From: an uncultured Muribaculaceae bacterium
Lineage (GTDB): Bacteria; Bacteroidota; Bacteroidia; Bacteroidales; Muribaculaceae
Assembly (NCBI GenBank): GCA_944321725.1
Contig: CALUMI010000025.1
Location: 1-39,046, forward strand
Length of the DNA stretch: 39,046 nucleotides
Reading direction: 5' to 3'
In this document: one piece after another, positions 14,699-23,758 of the stretch
How the letters are laid out: every line of letters starts with the position of its first letter
Position numbering within the stretch: position 1 is the stretch's first letter
Notes under the pieces: generated by a model
Seen by the model: only the letters and a program-made list of their open reading frames with translations
Database searches by the model: none
Told to the model about the DNA's origin: nothing
Program-made: the position numbers and the translations under genes

Positions 14699-16741
14699 TT
14701 ATTTCAGAAGCTCAACTGAACGTTTGAGGAACTCGTCGAGAGCCTTGCCTTTCAACAGGTTGTTGCCAAGCAGGGCGATGTCGATTAATTGCCTTACAAG
14801 TGGGTCGGTAGCCGCATAGGTGTCTATCGTTTTGTTTTCGTCGTTGCGCAGAGTCTCAGCTTGTTTCTCTTTCTCTTCAAGCTCTTTCTTTTCTTCGTCG
14901 GACGCGTCTTTCTTGTCGCGTAGCTCAATTATGCGCTTGTTCAAATCTGAAATTGACTGTTCCAACGGCTTGACTTTGTCATCAAGGGCAGTTTTTGCGT
15001 TTTCCATTACTTTTTTTACCACAGGATGCCCGGTGTTCAGAATCAAGTTGTAAGAATCGGGCAATTCTCCGTAGAAGCTCATGTGGCGTTGCATTGCCGC
15101 CATGTCTTTCATTCGGCGCATATATTCGTTTTGTGTTATTTGCACGGGTTGTGAGTTCTCTCCCAATGCTTCGAATGAAATGAGAAACTCGCTCTTTTCT
15201 ACTGCCGGAATCTGTGACTTGAATAACTCTGTCATGATTGTGCGGTCGTCGCCGGACAGTTCCGCGCTTTTGCGCTCTGACTTTACTATCAGATTTTCAA
15301 TAATATCGCTGTCGACACGCACAAATCTTGATTTCTCAAGTTTTTGTTCGAGCAGGCCGACAAAATGACTTCCTAACTGGTCGTTGATGACAAGTACGTC
15401 GTAACCCTTGTCGGTAGCGGTTTTGATATAGCTGTATTGTGCGGTTTTGTCGGTCGTATAAAGGTATATCAAATTGCCGTCTTTGTCAGTCTGGTTGCTT
15501 TCGATGAGTTTTTTGTATTCTTCGAGAGTGTATTTTTTGTCATTGGTGTCGCCAAGCAGGGCAAATTTCATCGCCGCGTCGCAGAATTTCTCGTCGGTCA
15601 GCATTCCGTATTCGATGAAAATTTTAATGTCGTCCCACTTCTCCTCAAATTCCTGACGTCGCGTCTTGAATATTGTTTCAAGTTGCGAAGCGACTTTCTT
15701 GGTGATATAAGAGGATATTTTTTTGACGTTTGAGTCGCTTTGCAGATAAGAGCGGGAAACATTTAACGGAATGTCGGGAGAATCGATTACCCCACGCATA
15801 ATCATCATGTATTCCGGTACGACACCCTCAACCGAATCGGTTACAAATACCTGATTGCAGTATAATTGTATTTTATTTTGCTGAATGTCGAGATTGTTCT
15901 TGAATTTTGGGAAGTATAGTATTCCTGTAAGTGTGAACGGATAGTCAACATTCAAATGTATCCAAAATAGAGGATCCTCGTCGCCGGGATATAGCTCATG
16001 ATAGAATTTCAGATAGTCCTCATCTTTCAATTCCGTCGGCTGCATTGTCCATGCCGGTTTCGTGTCGTTGATTACGTTGTCAGTGTCGGTATCTGTCCAT
16101 TTGCCGTCTTTCCACTCCTGCTTTTTGCCGAATACGATAGGTATGGGCAGGAATTTGCAGTATTTTTTCAACAAGGACTCTATTTTGTCCTTTTCGAGAA
16201 ATTCCTTGCACTCATCGTCGATATATAGGATAATGTCAGTTCCACGATCTGATTTTTCTATTTCCTCAAGCTCAAATTCCGGAGAACCGTCGCATGTCCA
16301 TTTTATCGCTTTTGCGCCTTCTTTGTACGACAGTGTATGTATTTCCACTTTCTTGGAAACCATGAATGCCGAATAGAAGCCCAAACCGAAATGTCCTATT
16401 ATGGCATTGGCGTTGTCTTTATATTTTGCGAGAAATTCCTCTGCTCCGGAAAAGGCTATTTGATTGATGTATTTGTCAACATCTTCGGCAGTCATACCTA
16501 TGCCATGGTCGGAAATGGTCAGTGTCCCGTTGTCTTTGTCGAGCTTTACTTCGACTTTTAAATCGCCAAGCTCGCCTTTAAAATCGCCGCACGACGCAAG
16601 TGTTTTCAGTTTTTGTGTCGCGTCGATTGCGTTTGATACCATTTCACGCAAAAAAATATCATGGTCGCTGTACAAGAATTTTTTGATAACCGGGAAAATG
16701 TTTTCCGTAGTTACTCCGATTTTTCCTTTTTGCATAGTCAT
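14699..16741 (-). CDS. htpG: Molecular chaperone HtpG (Hsp90)
   Basis: Cytoplasmic ATP-dependent Hsp90 chaperone. The 680-residue protein shows the GHKL ATPase signatures: FLREMVSNAIDA (Glu33 and Asn37 region), ISDHGIGMT and the lid segment GHFGLGFYSAF. The middle domain carries LNVSRSYLQ with the catalytic arginine loop. A highly charged K/D/E stretch (roughly residues 590-640) precedes the end. Two ATGs are available; the product begins MTMQKGKIGV or, six bases later, MQKGKIGV, the latter being closer to many homologues. It sits downstream of clpC on the same strand with a hairpin between, so both protein-quality-control genes are neighbours but probably terminate separately. Confidence 0.96.
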   Translation of the reverse strand: MTMQKGKIGVTTENIFPVIKKFLYSDHDIFLREMVSNAIDATQKLKTLASCGDFKGELGDLKVEVKLDKDNGTLTISDHGIGMTAEDVDKYINQIAFSGAEEFLAKYKDNANAIIGHFGLGFYSAFMVSKKVEIHTLSYKEGAKAIKWTCDGSPEFELEEIEKSDRGTDIILYIDDECKEFLEKDKIESLLKKYCKFLPIPIVFGKKQEWKDGKWTDTDTDNVINDTKPAWTMQPTELKDEDYLKFYHELYPGDEDPLFWIHLNVDYPFTLTGILYFPKFKNNLDIQQNKIQLYCNQVFVTDSVEGVVPEYMMIMRGVIDSPDIPLNVSRSYLQSDSNVKKISSYITKKVASQLETIFKTRRQEFEEKWDDIKIFIEYGMLTDEKFCDAAMKFALLGDTNDKKYTLEEYKKLIESNQTDKDGNLIYLYTTDKTAQYSYIKTATDKGYDVLVINDQLGSHFVGLLEQKLEKSRFVRVDSDIIENLIVKSERKSAELSGDDRTIMTELFKSQIPAVEKSEFLISFEALGENSQPVQITQNEYMRRMKDMAAMQRHMSFYGELPDSYNLILNTGHPVVKKVMENAKTALDDKVKPLEQSISDLNKRIIELRDKKDASDEEKKELEEKEKQAETLRNDENKTIDTYAATDPLVRQLIDIALLGNNLLKGKALDEFLKRSVELLK

Positions 16742-16775
16742 TGTATAATTTTATTTTGATAATCTAAAAGCAAAA

Positions 16776-16807
16776 AAAATGCCATATCCTTTAGGGTATG
16801 ACATTTT
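16776..16807. terminator. clpC terminator
   Basis: The arms pair from AAAATGCCATATCC to GGGTATGACATTTT with a TTTA loop and two mismatched or wobble positions. On the minus strand a run of eight T follows, fitting termination of clpC ahead of htpG. Confidence 0.65.
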
Positions 16808-16843
16808 ATCTGCCTTTGACGTATATTTTGTCAGTATGCGACT

Positions 16844-18964
16844 TTACTCGCCTACTGAACATTGCAGTTTGTCCTCACCATCTTTATGGTCGATTGTGAG
16901 TTCGCAGTCTTGTTGAGCCTCTGCTTTTAGAATCATTTCCGCAAGTTCGTCCTCGATGTATTTCTGTATGGCCCGTTTCAGCGGACGAGCCCCATATTGG
17001 CTGTCAAAGCCTTTTTCAACAAGGAAGTTCTTTGCGGCGTCTGTCACGTTGAGGCGATAGCCGAGCTCTGCTGTCCGCTTATAGAAACTTTCCAATTCTA
17101 TGTCGATAATCTTGAACAGAGCCTCTTTGTCCAAAGAATTGAACATAACAATATCGTCGACGCGGTTTAGAAACTCGGGGGCGAACGCTTTGTTGAGCGC
17201 TTTTTGTATTACGCCTCGTGAATATTCTTTTTCGTTGCGTTTTGTGTTAAATCCAACTCCTCCTCCAAATTCTTTGAGTTGGCGTGTGCCGATGTTGGAT
17301 GTCATAATTATAATGGTGTTCTTGAAGTCTACCGACCTGCCAAGACTGTCGGTCAGTCGTCCTTCATCCATTACCTGTAGCAGCATGTTGAAAACATCTG
17401 GATGCGCTTTCTCAATCTCGTCGAGCAGCACAACTGAATAAGGCCGCCGGCGTACTTTCTCCGTGAGCTGTCCGCCCTCTTCGTAGCCTACATATCCCGG
17501 AGGAGCACCCACCAAGCGTGAAACGGAGAATTTTTCCATATACTCGCTCATGTCGACACGAATGAGGGCGTCGCGCGAGTCGAATAGAAATTCTGCCAAT
17601 TTTTTTGCCATGAATGTTTTTCCGACACCTGTGGGGCCGAGAAACATGAATGTCCCTATCGGACGGTTTGGGTCTTTCAGCCCTACACGGTTGCGTTGTA
17701 TCGATTTTACGATTTTATCGATAGCGTCGTCTTGCCCTATGATGCTTTTTTTCAGTTCCTCTTTCATGTTGAGCAGGCGGATGCCTTCAGATTGGGCTAT
17801 GCGTTGTACGGGTACACCCGTCATCATGGCCACAACTTCCGCAATTTTATTCTCGTCGACTGTTTCTCTGTTTTTGCTTAAGTCTTTTTCCCATTCTATC
17901 TTTTTTTGCTGAAGCTCGTTCTGCAATTTGTGCGCTTCATCGCGATAGTTGGCGGCGGCCTCAAAATCCTGTTTTCTTGCCGCGTCTTGCTTTTTTGCCG
18001 TTGTTTCCGCAATTTTGTTTTCAAGTTCCTCGATGTCCTTCGGGGCATTGACATTCGCGACATGTACTTTAGCACCGGCCTCGTCGAGCGCGTCTATTGC
18101 CTTGTCGGGGAAAAAACGGTCGCTTACGTAGCGTTGTGTCAGTTTTACGCAGGCTTCCAATGCTTTGTCTGTGTAGATTACATTGTGATGATCCTCGTAA
18201 TTTTTCTTGATGTTGTGAAGAATTTGCAATGTTTCTTCAGGTGATGTCTGTTCCACTATCACTTTTTGAAAACGGCGTTCCAACGCTCCGTCTTTTTCAA
18301 TGTTTTTGCGGTATTCGTCGAGTGTTGTTGCTCCAATGCACTGCAATTCTCCTCTCGCCAAAGCCGGTTTGAGAAGATTTGCGGCATCCATGGTGCCTGA
18401 TGCGCTGCCTGCTCCCACGATATTGTGAATCTCATCGATAAACAAAATTACGTCGGGACTTTTTTTCACTTCTTCGATTATTGCTTTTATGCGCTCCTCG
18501 AATTGTCCGCGAAATTTTGTGCCGGCCACGATTGCCGCCATGTCGAGAGATACGATTCGTTTGTCAAAAAGCAAACGTGATACTTTATGTTCCTTTATTC
18601 TTAGCGCAAGCCCTTCCACTATTGCCGATTTTCCGACACCCGGCTCTCCGATGAGCACGGGGTTGTTTTTCTTGCGGCGGCTTAGTATTTGTATCAGCCG
18701 TTCTATCTCGAATTCTCGTCCGACAACGGGGTCAAGCCGTCCTTCTTCGGCAGCTTTGGTAATGTCGTTCCCGAATTTGTTGAGAACAGGCGTGTCGCCT
18801 TGCAAAGGCTGCGATGTTTGTGTTGCCGTGTTATGCTCGCCTTGCTTGCTGTTGTCGTCGGGAAAAGCGTCATCCTCCTCATAATCATTGCCTTCATAGC
18901 TGTCGGCTACGGTTACGGTTTTTTGCCAATGGCGCTCCTTATAATATATGTTGTTTTCTTCCAT
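16844..18964 (-). CDS. clpC: ClpC-type AAA+ unfoldase lacking the N-domain
   Basis: An ATP-dependent Clp protease unfoldase subunit with two AAA+ modules. The first has Walker A GEPGVGKS (106-113) and Walker B ILFIDE (173-178); the second has GPTGVGKT (443-450) and VVLLDE (511-516). A short UVR-like coiled stretch (about 323-358, [16 protein letters not shown]) lies between them, as in ClpC. VGF at 570-572 is in the position of the ClpP-binding loop, so it should dock on ClpP. The oddity is its 706-residue length: family members have about 145 extra N-terminal residues forming the double Clp_N repeat for adaptor and substrate binding. Here AAA1 begins near residue 80, after an acidic, Ser/Thr/Gln-rich leader. 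Upstream DNA (18965-19171) holds no Clp_N coding sequence. Confidence 0.92.
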   Translation of the reverse strand: MEENNIYYKERHWQKTVTVADSYEGNDYEEDDAFPDDNSKQGEHNTATQTSQPLQGDTPVLNKFGNDITKAAEEGRLDPVVGREFEIERLIQILSRRKKNNPVLIGEPGVGKSAIVEGLALRIKEHKVSRLLFDKRIVSLDMAAIVAGTKFRGQFEERIKAIIEEVKKSPDVILFIDEIHNIVGAGSASGTMDAANLLKPALARGELQCIGATTLDEYRKNIEKDGALERRFQKVIVEQTSPEETLQILHNIKKNYEDHHNVIYTDKALEACVKLTQRYVSDRFFPDKAIDALDEAGAKVHVANVNAPKDIEELENKIAETTAKKQDAARKQDFEAAANYRDEAHKLQNELQQKKIEWEKDLSKNRETVDENKIAEVVAMMTGVPVQRIAQSEGIRLLNMKEELKKSIIGQDDAIDKIVKSIQRNRVGLKDPNRPIGTFMFLGPTGVGKTFMAKKLAEFLFDSRDALIRVDMSEYMEKFSVSRLVGAPPGYVGYEEGGQLTEKVRRRPYSVVLLDEIEKAHPDVFNMLLQVMDEGRLTDSLGRSVDFKNTIIIMTSNIGTRQLKEFGGGVGFNTKRNEKEYSRGVIQKALNKAFAPEFLNRVDDIVMFNSLDKEALFKIIDIELESFYKRTAELGYRLNVTDAAKNFLVEKGFDSQYGARPLKRAIQKYIEDELAEMILKAEAQQDCELTIDHKDGEDKLQCSVGE

Positions 18965-18991
18965 AAGTCACATAGTTTGTTATTGGCGTAA

Positions 18992-18999
18992 CAAAAATA
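18992..18999 (-). promoter_or_regulatory. -7 element of clpC
   Basis: TATTTTTG on the minus strand matches TAnnTTTG, 27 bases above the clpC start. No good -33 box is seen at the right distance. Confidence 0.4.
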
Positions 19000-19083
19000 A
19001 TGCCAAAAGGCGGATGAGGTTTTGCCGCGTCAAAATGGATATTAAAATTAAGTGAAAAAGTTTGGTGTTTACTTGTTGACTTG

Positions 19084-19114
19084 TTTGTTATGCCGACGAT
19101 TTGCATTATCTTTG
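19084..19114 (+). promoter_or_regulatory. gyrA promoter
   Basis: TTTG (19084-19087), 19 bases, and TATCTTTG (19107-19114) match the Bacteroidetes pattern. The expected leader is about 54 bases. Confidence 0.75.
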
Positions 19115-19171
19115 CAAGATAAAGCGGATGCCGTGTTTTGCGGCTTAGAAAGATAAATGTAAATATATTAT

Positions 19172-21664
19172 ATGGCAGAAGATCGTATTCAAAAGATTGA
19201 TATCGAGCAGGAAATGCAAAATGCTTACATTGACTATTCGATGTCGGTTATTGTTGCCCGTGCGCTGCCCGATGTGCGCGACGGCTTTAAGCCGGTGCAT
19301 CGCCGTGTGTTGTACGGGATGGAAAGGATAGGCAATACCTCTACGCAGCCAACTAAGAAGTCGGCTCGTATTGTGGGTGAAGTTATGGGTAAATTTCACC
19401 CTCATGGCGATTCCTCCATTTATCTGACAATGGTCAGATTGGCTCAGGAATGGTCGTTGCGCTATCCATTAATCGACCCTCAAGGTAATTTTGGCTCTAT
19501 CGATGGCGACTCTCCGGCGGCCATGCGTTACACAGAGGCGCGTCTTGCAAAGATGGGAGAGGAAATGATGCGTGATATCGATGAGGACACAGTTAATTTT
19601 GTCCCGAACTTCGACAATACGCTGTTGGAGCCGGAAGTGCTTCCGACAAGATTTCCGAATTTGCTGGTCAACGGTGCTTCAGGTATTGCCGTCGGTATGG
19701 CTACAAATATGCCTCCGCACAATCTTACGGAAGCGATAAACGCGTCTGTTGCCTTGCTTGACGACCCTGAAATAACAATAGAAGGGCTGATGCAATATGT
19801 CAAGGCGCCTGATTTTCCTACAGGTGGCACCATATACGGATACGCCGGAGTAAAAGAGGCATACGAAACGGGACGCGGGCGAATAGTCGTAAGGGCAAAA
19901 GCCGAAATCGAATCGGATGGCGACAGGGAAACCATTGTCGTGACCGAGATACCATATAACGTATATAAGGCCGAGCTTATCAAGACGATTGCCGATATGG
20001 TGGAAGATAAGCGGATAGAGGGCATTTCGAGCATTGAGGATGGCAGTAGCAAGCGTTACGGTATGCGCATCGTCATTGAGGTGAAGAAGGATGCGAATGC
20101 AAGTGTGGTTCTCAACAAGCTGTATAAGATGACACCGTTGCAGTCGGCATTCAGTGTCAATAATGTGGCTCTTGTCAACGGCACGCCTAAATTGCTTAAT
20201 CTGAAAGAAATTCTTCAAGCGTTTGTGGAGCATCGCCATGAGGTAGTAATCCGCCGTTCTCGCTTCTTGCTTAAAAAAGCCCAAGACCGCGCCCATATCG
20301 TAGAGGGATTGATAATAGCAAGCGACAATATCGACGAGGTGGTGAGGATTATCCGCTCGTCGAAGACAACTGATGAGGCACGCTCACGCCTTTCGGAACG
20401 TTTCGGGCTTGATGAGCCGCAGACAAAAGCTATTGTCGAGATGCGCCTTCAGGCGTTGACAGGGCTTAATCAGGAAAAACTTCACGCTGAATACGACGAG
20501 TTGAACCGGCAGATAGAATTTTTGAATTCGGTGCTCAGCGATGACACGGTATGCCGGAAAGTAATACGTGACGAGCTGATAGAAACCCGTGACAAATATG
20601 GCGATGAGCGTCGTACAAACATCATTTACGCATCTGAGGAATTCAACGCTGAGGATTTCTACGCGGACGATGACATGATAATCACGATTTCGCATCTCGG
20701 ATACATTAAGCGTACAGCCCTTTCGGAATTCCGTACTCAGGGCAGAGGCGGAATGGGCGCAAAAGGAAGCGATACGCGCGACGAGGATTTCATAGAGTAT
20801 ATCTATACCGCGTCGATGCACAATTATATGCTCTTCTTCACTCAAAAGGGACGTTGTTATTGGCTTAAGGTATATGAGATTCCGGAAGGCTCGAAAAACT
20901 CGAAGGGTAGAGCCATACAGAATCTGCTTAATATAGAGGCGGATGATAAAGTCAATGCGTTTATCAGGGTTAAACGTCTTGATGATCAGGAATTTATCAA
21001 TTCTCATTATCTGCTGTTCTGCACGAAGCGCGGAATAATTAAGAAGACATGTCTTGATGCATATTCCCGTCCGCGCCAAAATGGTGTGAATGCCATAATA
21101 ATCAGGGATGACGACCAGTTGATACAGGTGCGTATGACAGATGGCAATGCGGAGGTTATAATCGCTAATCGCAATGGACGGGCCATCCGTTTCAATGAGA
21201 AGACGGTGCGCGAGATGGGACGTATGTCGACAGGAGTGAAAGGCATGACCCTTGATGGCGGCGATGATGAGGTGATCGGAATGATAACAATGACCGGAAA
21301 ACCCGAAGAAACCGTCATGGTGGTTTCCGAACAAGGCTATGGAAAGCGGTCGAGTATCGATGATTATCGTATAACCAATCGAGGCGGCAAGGGTGTCAAG
21401 ACTTTGAATATCACTGAAAAGACAGGAAAACTCGTTGCTATCAAGAACGTTACGGAAGCCAACGATTTAATGATAATAAATAAGTCGGGTATCACGTTGC
21501 GCATGAAAGTGTCGGATGTGCGTGTCATGGGCCGCGCTACGCAGGGTGTGCGTTTGATTAACCTTGAGAAGCGTGGAGATGAGATTGCGTCTGTTTGCAA
21601 AGTGGCTTCTGAGGCGGATGTTGAGGATGCTGTTGTGGAAGAAAACGAAGTTGAGAATCCGTAA
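19172..21664 (+). CDS. gyrA: DNA gyrase subunit A
   Basis: Breakage-reunion subunit of DNA gyrase. The 830-residue protein starts with the typical IDIEQEMQNAYIDYSMSVIV and RALPDVRDGFKPVHRRVL. The catalytic tyrosine is Tyr120 in AAMRYTEARL. The quinolone-resistance region reads HPHGDSSIYLTMVR: Ser81 equals E. coli Ser83, but the position of E. coli Asp87 is Leu85. The C-terminal beta-pinwheel is complete, with a GyrA-box-like Q-G-R-G-G-M-G at its first blade and GRATQGVRLINLEKRGDE at its last, so this is GyrA rather than ParC. It ends in an acidic tail and a TAA at 21662-21664, beyond which the same frame continues with coding-like sequence (see 21665-21727). A TPR gene follows after 85 bases without a terminator. 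Confidence 0.97.
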   Translation: MAEDRIQKIDIEQEMQNAYIDYSMSVIVARALPDVRDGFKPVHRRVLYGMERIGNTSTQPTKKSARIVGEVMGKFHPHGDSSIYLTMVRLAQEWSLRYPLIDPQGNFGSIDGDSPAAMRYTEARLAKMGEEMMRDIDEDTVNFVPNFDNTLLEPEVLPTRFPNLLVNGASGIAVGMATNMPPHNLTEAINASVALLDDPEITIEGLMQYVKAPDFPTGGTIYGYAGVKEAYETGRGRIVVRAKAEIESDGDRETIVVTEIPYNVYKAELIKTIADMVEDKRIEGISSIEDGSSKRYGMRIVIEVKKDANASVVLNKLYKMTPLQSAFSVNNVALVNGTPKLLNLKEILQAFVEHRHEVVIRRSRFLLKKAQDRAHIVEGLIIASDNIDEVVRIIRSSKTTDEARSRLSERFGLDEPQTKAIVEMRLQALTGLNQEKLHAEYDELNRQIEFLNSVLSDDTVCRKVIRDELIETRDKYGDERRTNIIYASEEFNAEDFYADDDMIITISHLGYIKRTALSEFRTQGRGGMGAKGSDTRDEDFIEYIYTASMHNYMLFFTQKGRCYWLKVYEIPEGSKNSKGRAIQNLLNIEADDKVNAFIRVKRLDDQEFINSHYLLFCTKRGIIKKTCLDAYSRPRQNGVNAIIIRDDDQLIQVRMTDGNAEVIIANRNGRAIRFNEKTVREMGRMSTGVKGMTLDGGDDEVIGMITMTGKPEETVMVVSEQGYGKRSSIDDYRITNRGGKGVKTLNITEKTGKLVAIKNVTEANDLMIINKSGITLRMKVSDVRVMGRATQGVRLINLEKRGDEIASVCKVASEADVEDAVVEENEVENP

Positions 21665-21727
21665 CAAGACTCAGGAGACACCAAAGATGCCAATGAAAAC
21701 AACGGGATTGGAGGATTGTTTGAATAA
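21665..21727 (+). other. In-frame continuation of the gyrA tail after its stop
   Basis: Directly after the gyrA TAA, the same frame stays open for 20 codons and then stops at TAA (21725-21727). The reading is rich in Asp, Glu, Asn and Gly and ends GIGGLFE, matching the acidic character of the preceding VEENEVENP. It looks like the old C-terminus of GyrA cut off by a point mutation to TAA, or a base-call error. It has no start codon or promoter of its own. Confidence 0.5.
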
Positions 21728-21749
21728 AAAGTAACTTAATTCACGTAAT

Positions 21750-22994
21750 ATGAAAAGAAAATCAATTTTATTGCTTTGCGCTTTGACAACGTTCGGCGCA
21801 TTTGCACAGAAATCGGTAGTCGATGAGGTTGATGGCATGCTTGACAAAATGTCGCCTGACAATAAAGCTGCCGCAGAGAAAATTGTACCCGCATTGACAA
21901 ATGACGAAACGAAAGGCGACGCAAAGACTTGGTTCCTTGCGGGTAAAGCTAATTTTGGCATTTATGATCAGGAAATGGGAAAGCTGATGCTTCAGCAAGC
22001 TGCGGATTCTGTTTTAATGTCAAACGCTCTTTTGAAGGGTTATGATTATTTCATGACTGCTCTTCCGTTGGACACGGTGAAGCAAGTTGACAAGAAAGGT
22101 AATTATAAACTTAATAAAGATGGCTCGATTAAGGTTAAGACAAAATATTCGAAAGATATTGTAAACCTTTTGGTAGGTCATCATAATGATTTTTCCATTG
22201 CGGCGAATTTCTTGTACATAAAGGGTGACTATAAAAATGCGGGCAGGCTGTTTGGCATTTATGGTGAAATGCCTTTCTCCGGTATTGCCGAGCGCGACAA
22301 ATTTGCTGCGCCTGACAGCACTCTTGCCATGATGGAGTTTTACGAAGGTGTGGCATTGTGGCAGGCTGAAGATTTGAAAGGAGCTGTTGACGCTTTTGCA
22401 AGTGCCCGTAAGCATGGTTATAAGGAGAAAGAGGCGTATGATTACGCTTTAAGCTGTATGGCAAATTTGCAGGATACAGTCGGTATTGTTGAACTTGCCA
22501 AAGAGGCAAATAAAGTGTTCGGTAAAGAAGACTCGCAGTATATCAAATTGATTATCAACGACAATATCAATCATAATCAGTATGATGAGGCTCAGGCTCT
22601 TATCGAGGAAGCTATCGCTAATAATCCTACAAGCGCGGATCTGTACAACCTTATGGGATTTATTTATGAGCAGAAGAAAGACGACGAGCAGGCTTTAGCT
22701 AATTATAAGAAAGCTACCGAGCTTGATCCGGCCTATTCTCCGGCACAATTCAATGTTGGCGCTTGTATATTCAGAAAAGCTGCCGCTGTGCGCGAGGAAA
22801 TCAACAAACTTACCGGTGCTGAATATCAGAATGCCATCGAAACAAAGTTGATGCCTCTTTATCGTGAGGCACTGCCTTATTTGGAGAAAGCGTATGAGCT
22901 TGATCCTACGGATTCTGCTGCAAAACGCGTGTTGAGCAATTTGTATTATCTTCTTGGCGATGAAGCAAAATTGAATGCTTTGGAAGGAAGATAG
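21750..22994 (+). CDS. Exported tetratricopeptide-repeat protein
   Basis: A 414-residue periplasmic protein with a signal peptide cut near AFAQK (residues 19-21). TPR helices are clear at about 191-225, 263-292 and 297-330; the consensus copy is LYNLMGFIYEQKKDDEQA, followed by ALANYKKATELDPA. Another helical pair near 374-410 (YLEKAYELDPTDSAA) follows. The region 100-140 is lysine-rich and may be a loop. Such TPR proteins are regularly found next to gyrA in Bacteroidales; they are thought to be scaffolds, and the partner is not known. It lies 22 bases after the old gyrA frame ends, so it is co-transcribed with gyrA. A strong terminator follows. Confidence 0.85.
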   Translation: MKRKSILLLCALTTFGAFAQKSVVDEVDGMLDKMSPDNKAAAEKIVPALTNDETKGDAKTWFLAGKANFGIYDQEMGKLMLQQAADSVLMSNALLKGYDYFMTALPLDTVKQVDKKGNYKLNKDGSIKVKTKYSKDIVNLLVGHHNDFSIAANFLYIKGDYKNAGRLFGIYGEMPFSGIAERDKFAAPDSTLAMMEFYEGVALWQAEDLKGAVDAFASARKHGYKEKEAYDYALSCMANLQDTVGIVELAKEANKVFGKEDSQYIKLIINDNINHNQYDEAQALIEEAIANNPTSADLYNLMGFIYEQKKDDEQALANYKKATELDPAYSPAQFNVGACIFRKAAAVREEINKLTGAEYQNAIETKLMPLYREALPYLEKAYELDPTDSAAKRVLSNLYYLLGDEAKLNALEGR

Positions 22995-23024
22995 AATAAA
23001 TAGCAATTCCTGAACATTATTAGT

Positions 23025-23065
23025 GGGGGTGTGTCGTTAATTTTTTTTGACACACCCCCTTGTTT
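23025..23065. terminator. Bidirectional terminator after the TPR gene
   Basis: Perfect 11-base arms GGGGGTGTGTC (23025-23035) and GACACACCCCC (23049-23059) with a T-rich loop. TTGTTTTT follows on the plus strand. It lies between convergent genes and can serve the HAD gene too. Confidence 0.85.
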
Positions 23066-23081
23066 TTGCGATTATCGTTTT

Positions 23082-23735
23082 TTATAAGGTTATCAGTTGA
23101 AGAATTTGTGAGGGGGTGTCGACTATGGTGCCGGCATTGAAATCTCTCAACTCTTTTGCGGAGCGGAACCCCCAAGTTACACCGACAGAATCCACACATG
23201 CCCGGCGTGCAGTTTCCATATCTACACCGGAATCTCCCACATACAGCACGTCTTGTTTCTTTATGCCCGCTGTCGCGAGTATGCCGAACACTATCGACGG
23301 ATCCGGCTTGATTGGAATGTCCTCTTTTTGCCCGCAAATATCCACAAAGTCGATCTCCGGATAATAATGTTTTACAAGTTTTGTGGTTGCCGCCTGATAT
23401 TTGTTTGATGCCACTGCTAATTTTATGCCTTTGTCTTGCAATTCTTTTAATAGTTCAGGCATCCCTTCGTAGGCAACTGTATAATCTGTGTTGTGGCTGT
23501 CGTAATATTCTTTGAAGTCCTTTTTTAATAATTCGACGTTTTCTTTGTTTCGGAAATCTTCGGGGAGCGCCCGCTCTATCAATTTGTTTACTCCGTTGCC
23601 TACATACATCGGATATGCCTCAAGCGGGTGTACAGGATATCCGTTTTTTTGTAAGGCAAAATTAGTTGCGGCTCCAAGGTCTTTGATTGAATTAATCAAA
23701 GTTCCGTCAAGATCGAAAATCACTAATTCTTTCAT
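23082..23735 (-). CDS. HAD-family phosphatase (phosphoglycolate phosphatase-like)
   Basis: A 217-residue haloacid dehalogenase-type phosphatase. Motif I is VIFDLDGTLINS (Asp8 nucleophile, Asp10 acid), motif II ASNK, motif III lysine in PIKPDPS, and motif IV VGDSGVDMETAR. The helical cap with GNGVNKLIERAL is like Gph-type phosphoglycolate phosphatases, so removal of 2-phosphoglycolate from DNA repair or a similar small phosphate ester is likely. The frame is open to 23762, which would overlap the previous gene; MKELVIFDLDGTL at 23735 is the family start. It follows the Omp85-type lipoprotein gene by 23 bases and is probably in its operon. Confidence 0.88.
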   Translation of the reverse strand: MKELVIFDLDGTLINSIKDLGAATNFALQKNGYPVHPLEAYPMYVGNGVNKLIERALPEDFRNKENVELLKKDFKEYYDSHNTDYTVAYEGMPELLKELQDKGIKLAVASNKYQAATTKLVKHYYPEIDFVDICGQKEDIPIKPDPSIVFGILATAGIKKQDVLYVGDSGVDMETARRACVDSVGVTWGFRSAKELRDFNAGTIVDTPSQILQLITL

Positions 23736-23758
23736 ATATCGAATGGTTAAATAAAATA

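Noticed and set aside
14880..14960. Low-complexity Lys/Glu-rich coding segment in htpG, suggestive of a repeat
   Set aside because: It is the normal charged helical stretch of HtpG, with no exact repeat unit.
19145..21334. Long minus-strand open frames opposite gyrA
   Set aside because: Shadows of a clearly conserved gyrA reading frame; compositions are unlike proteins and no promoters match.
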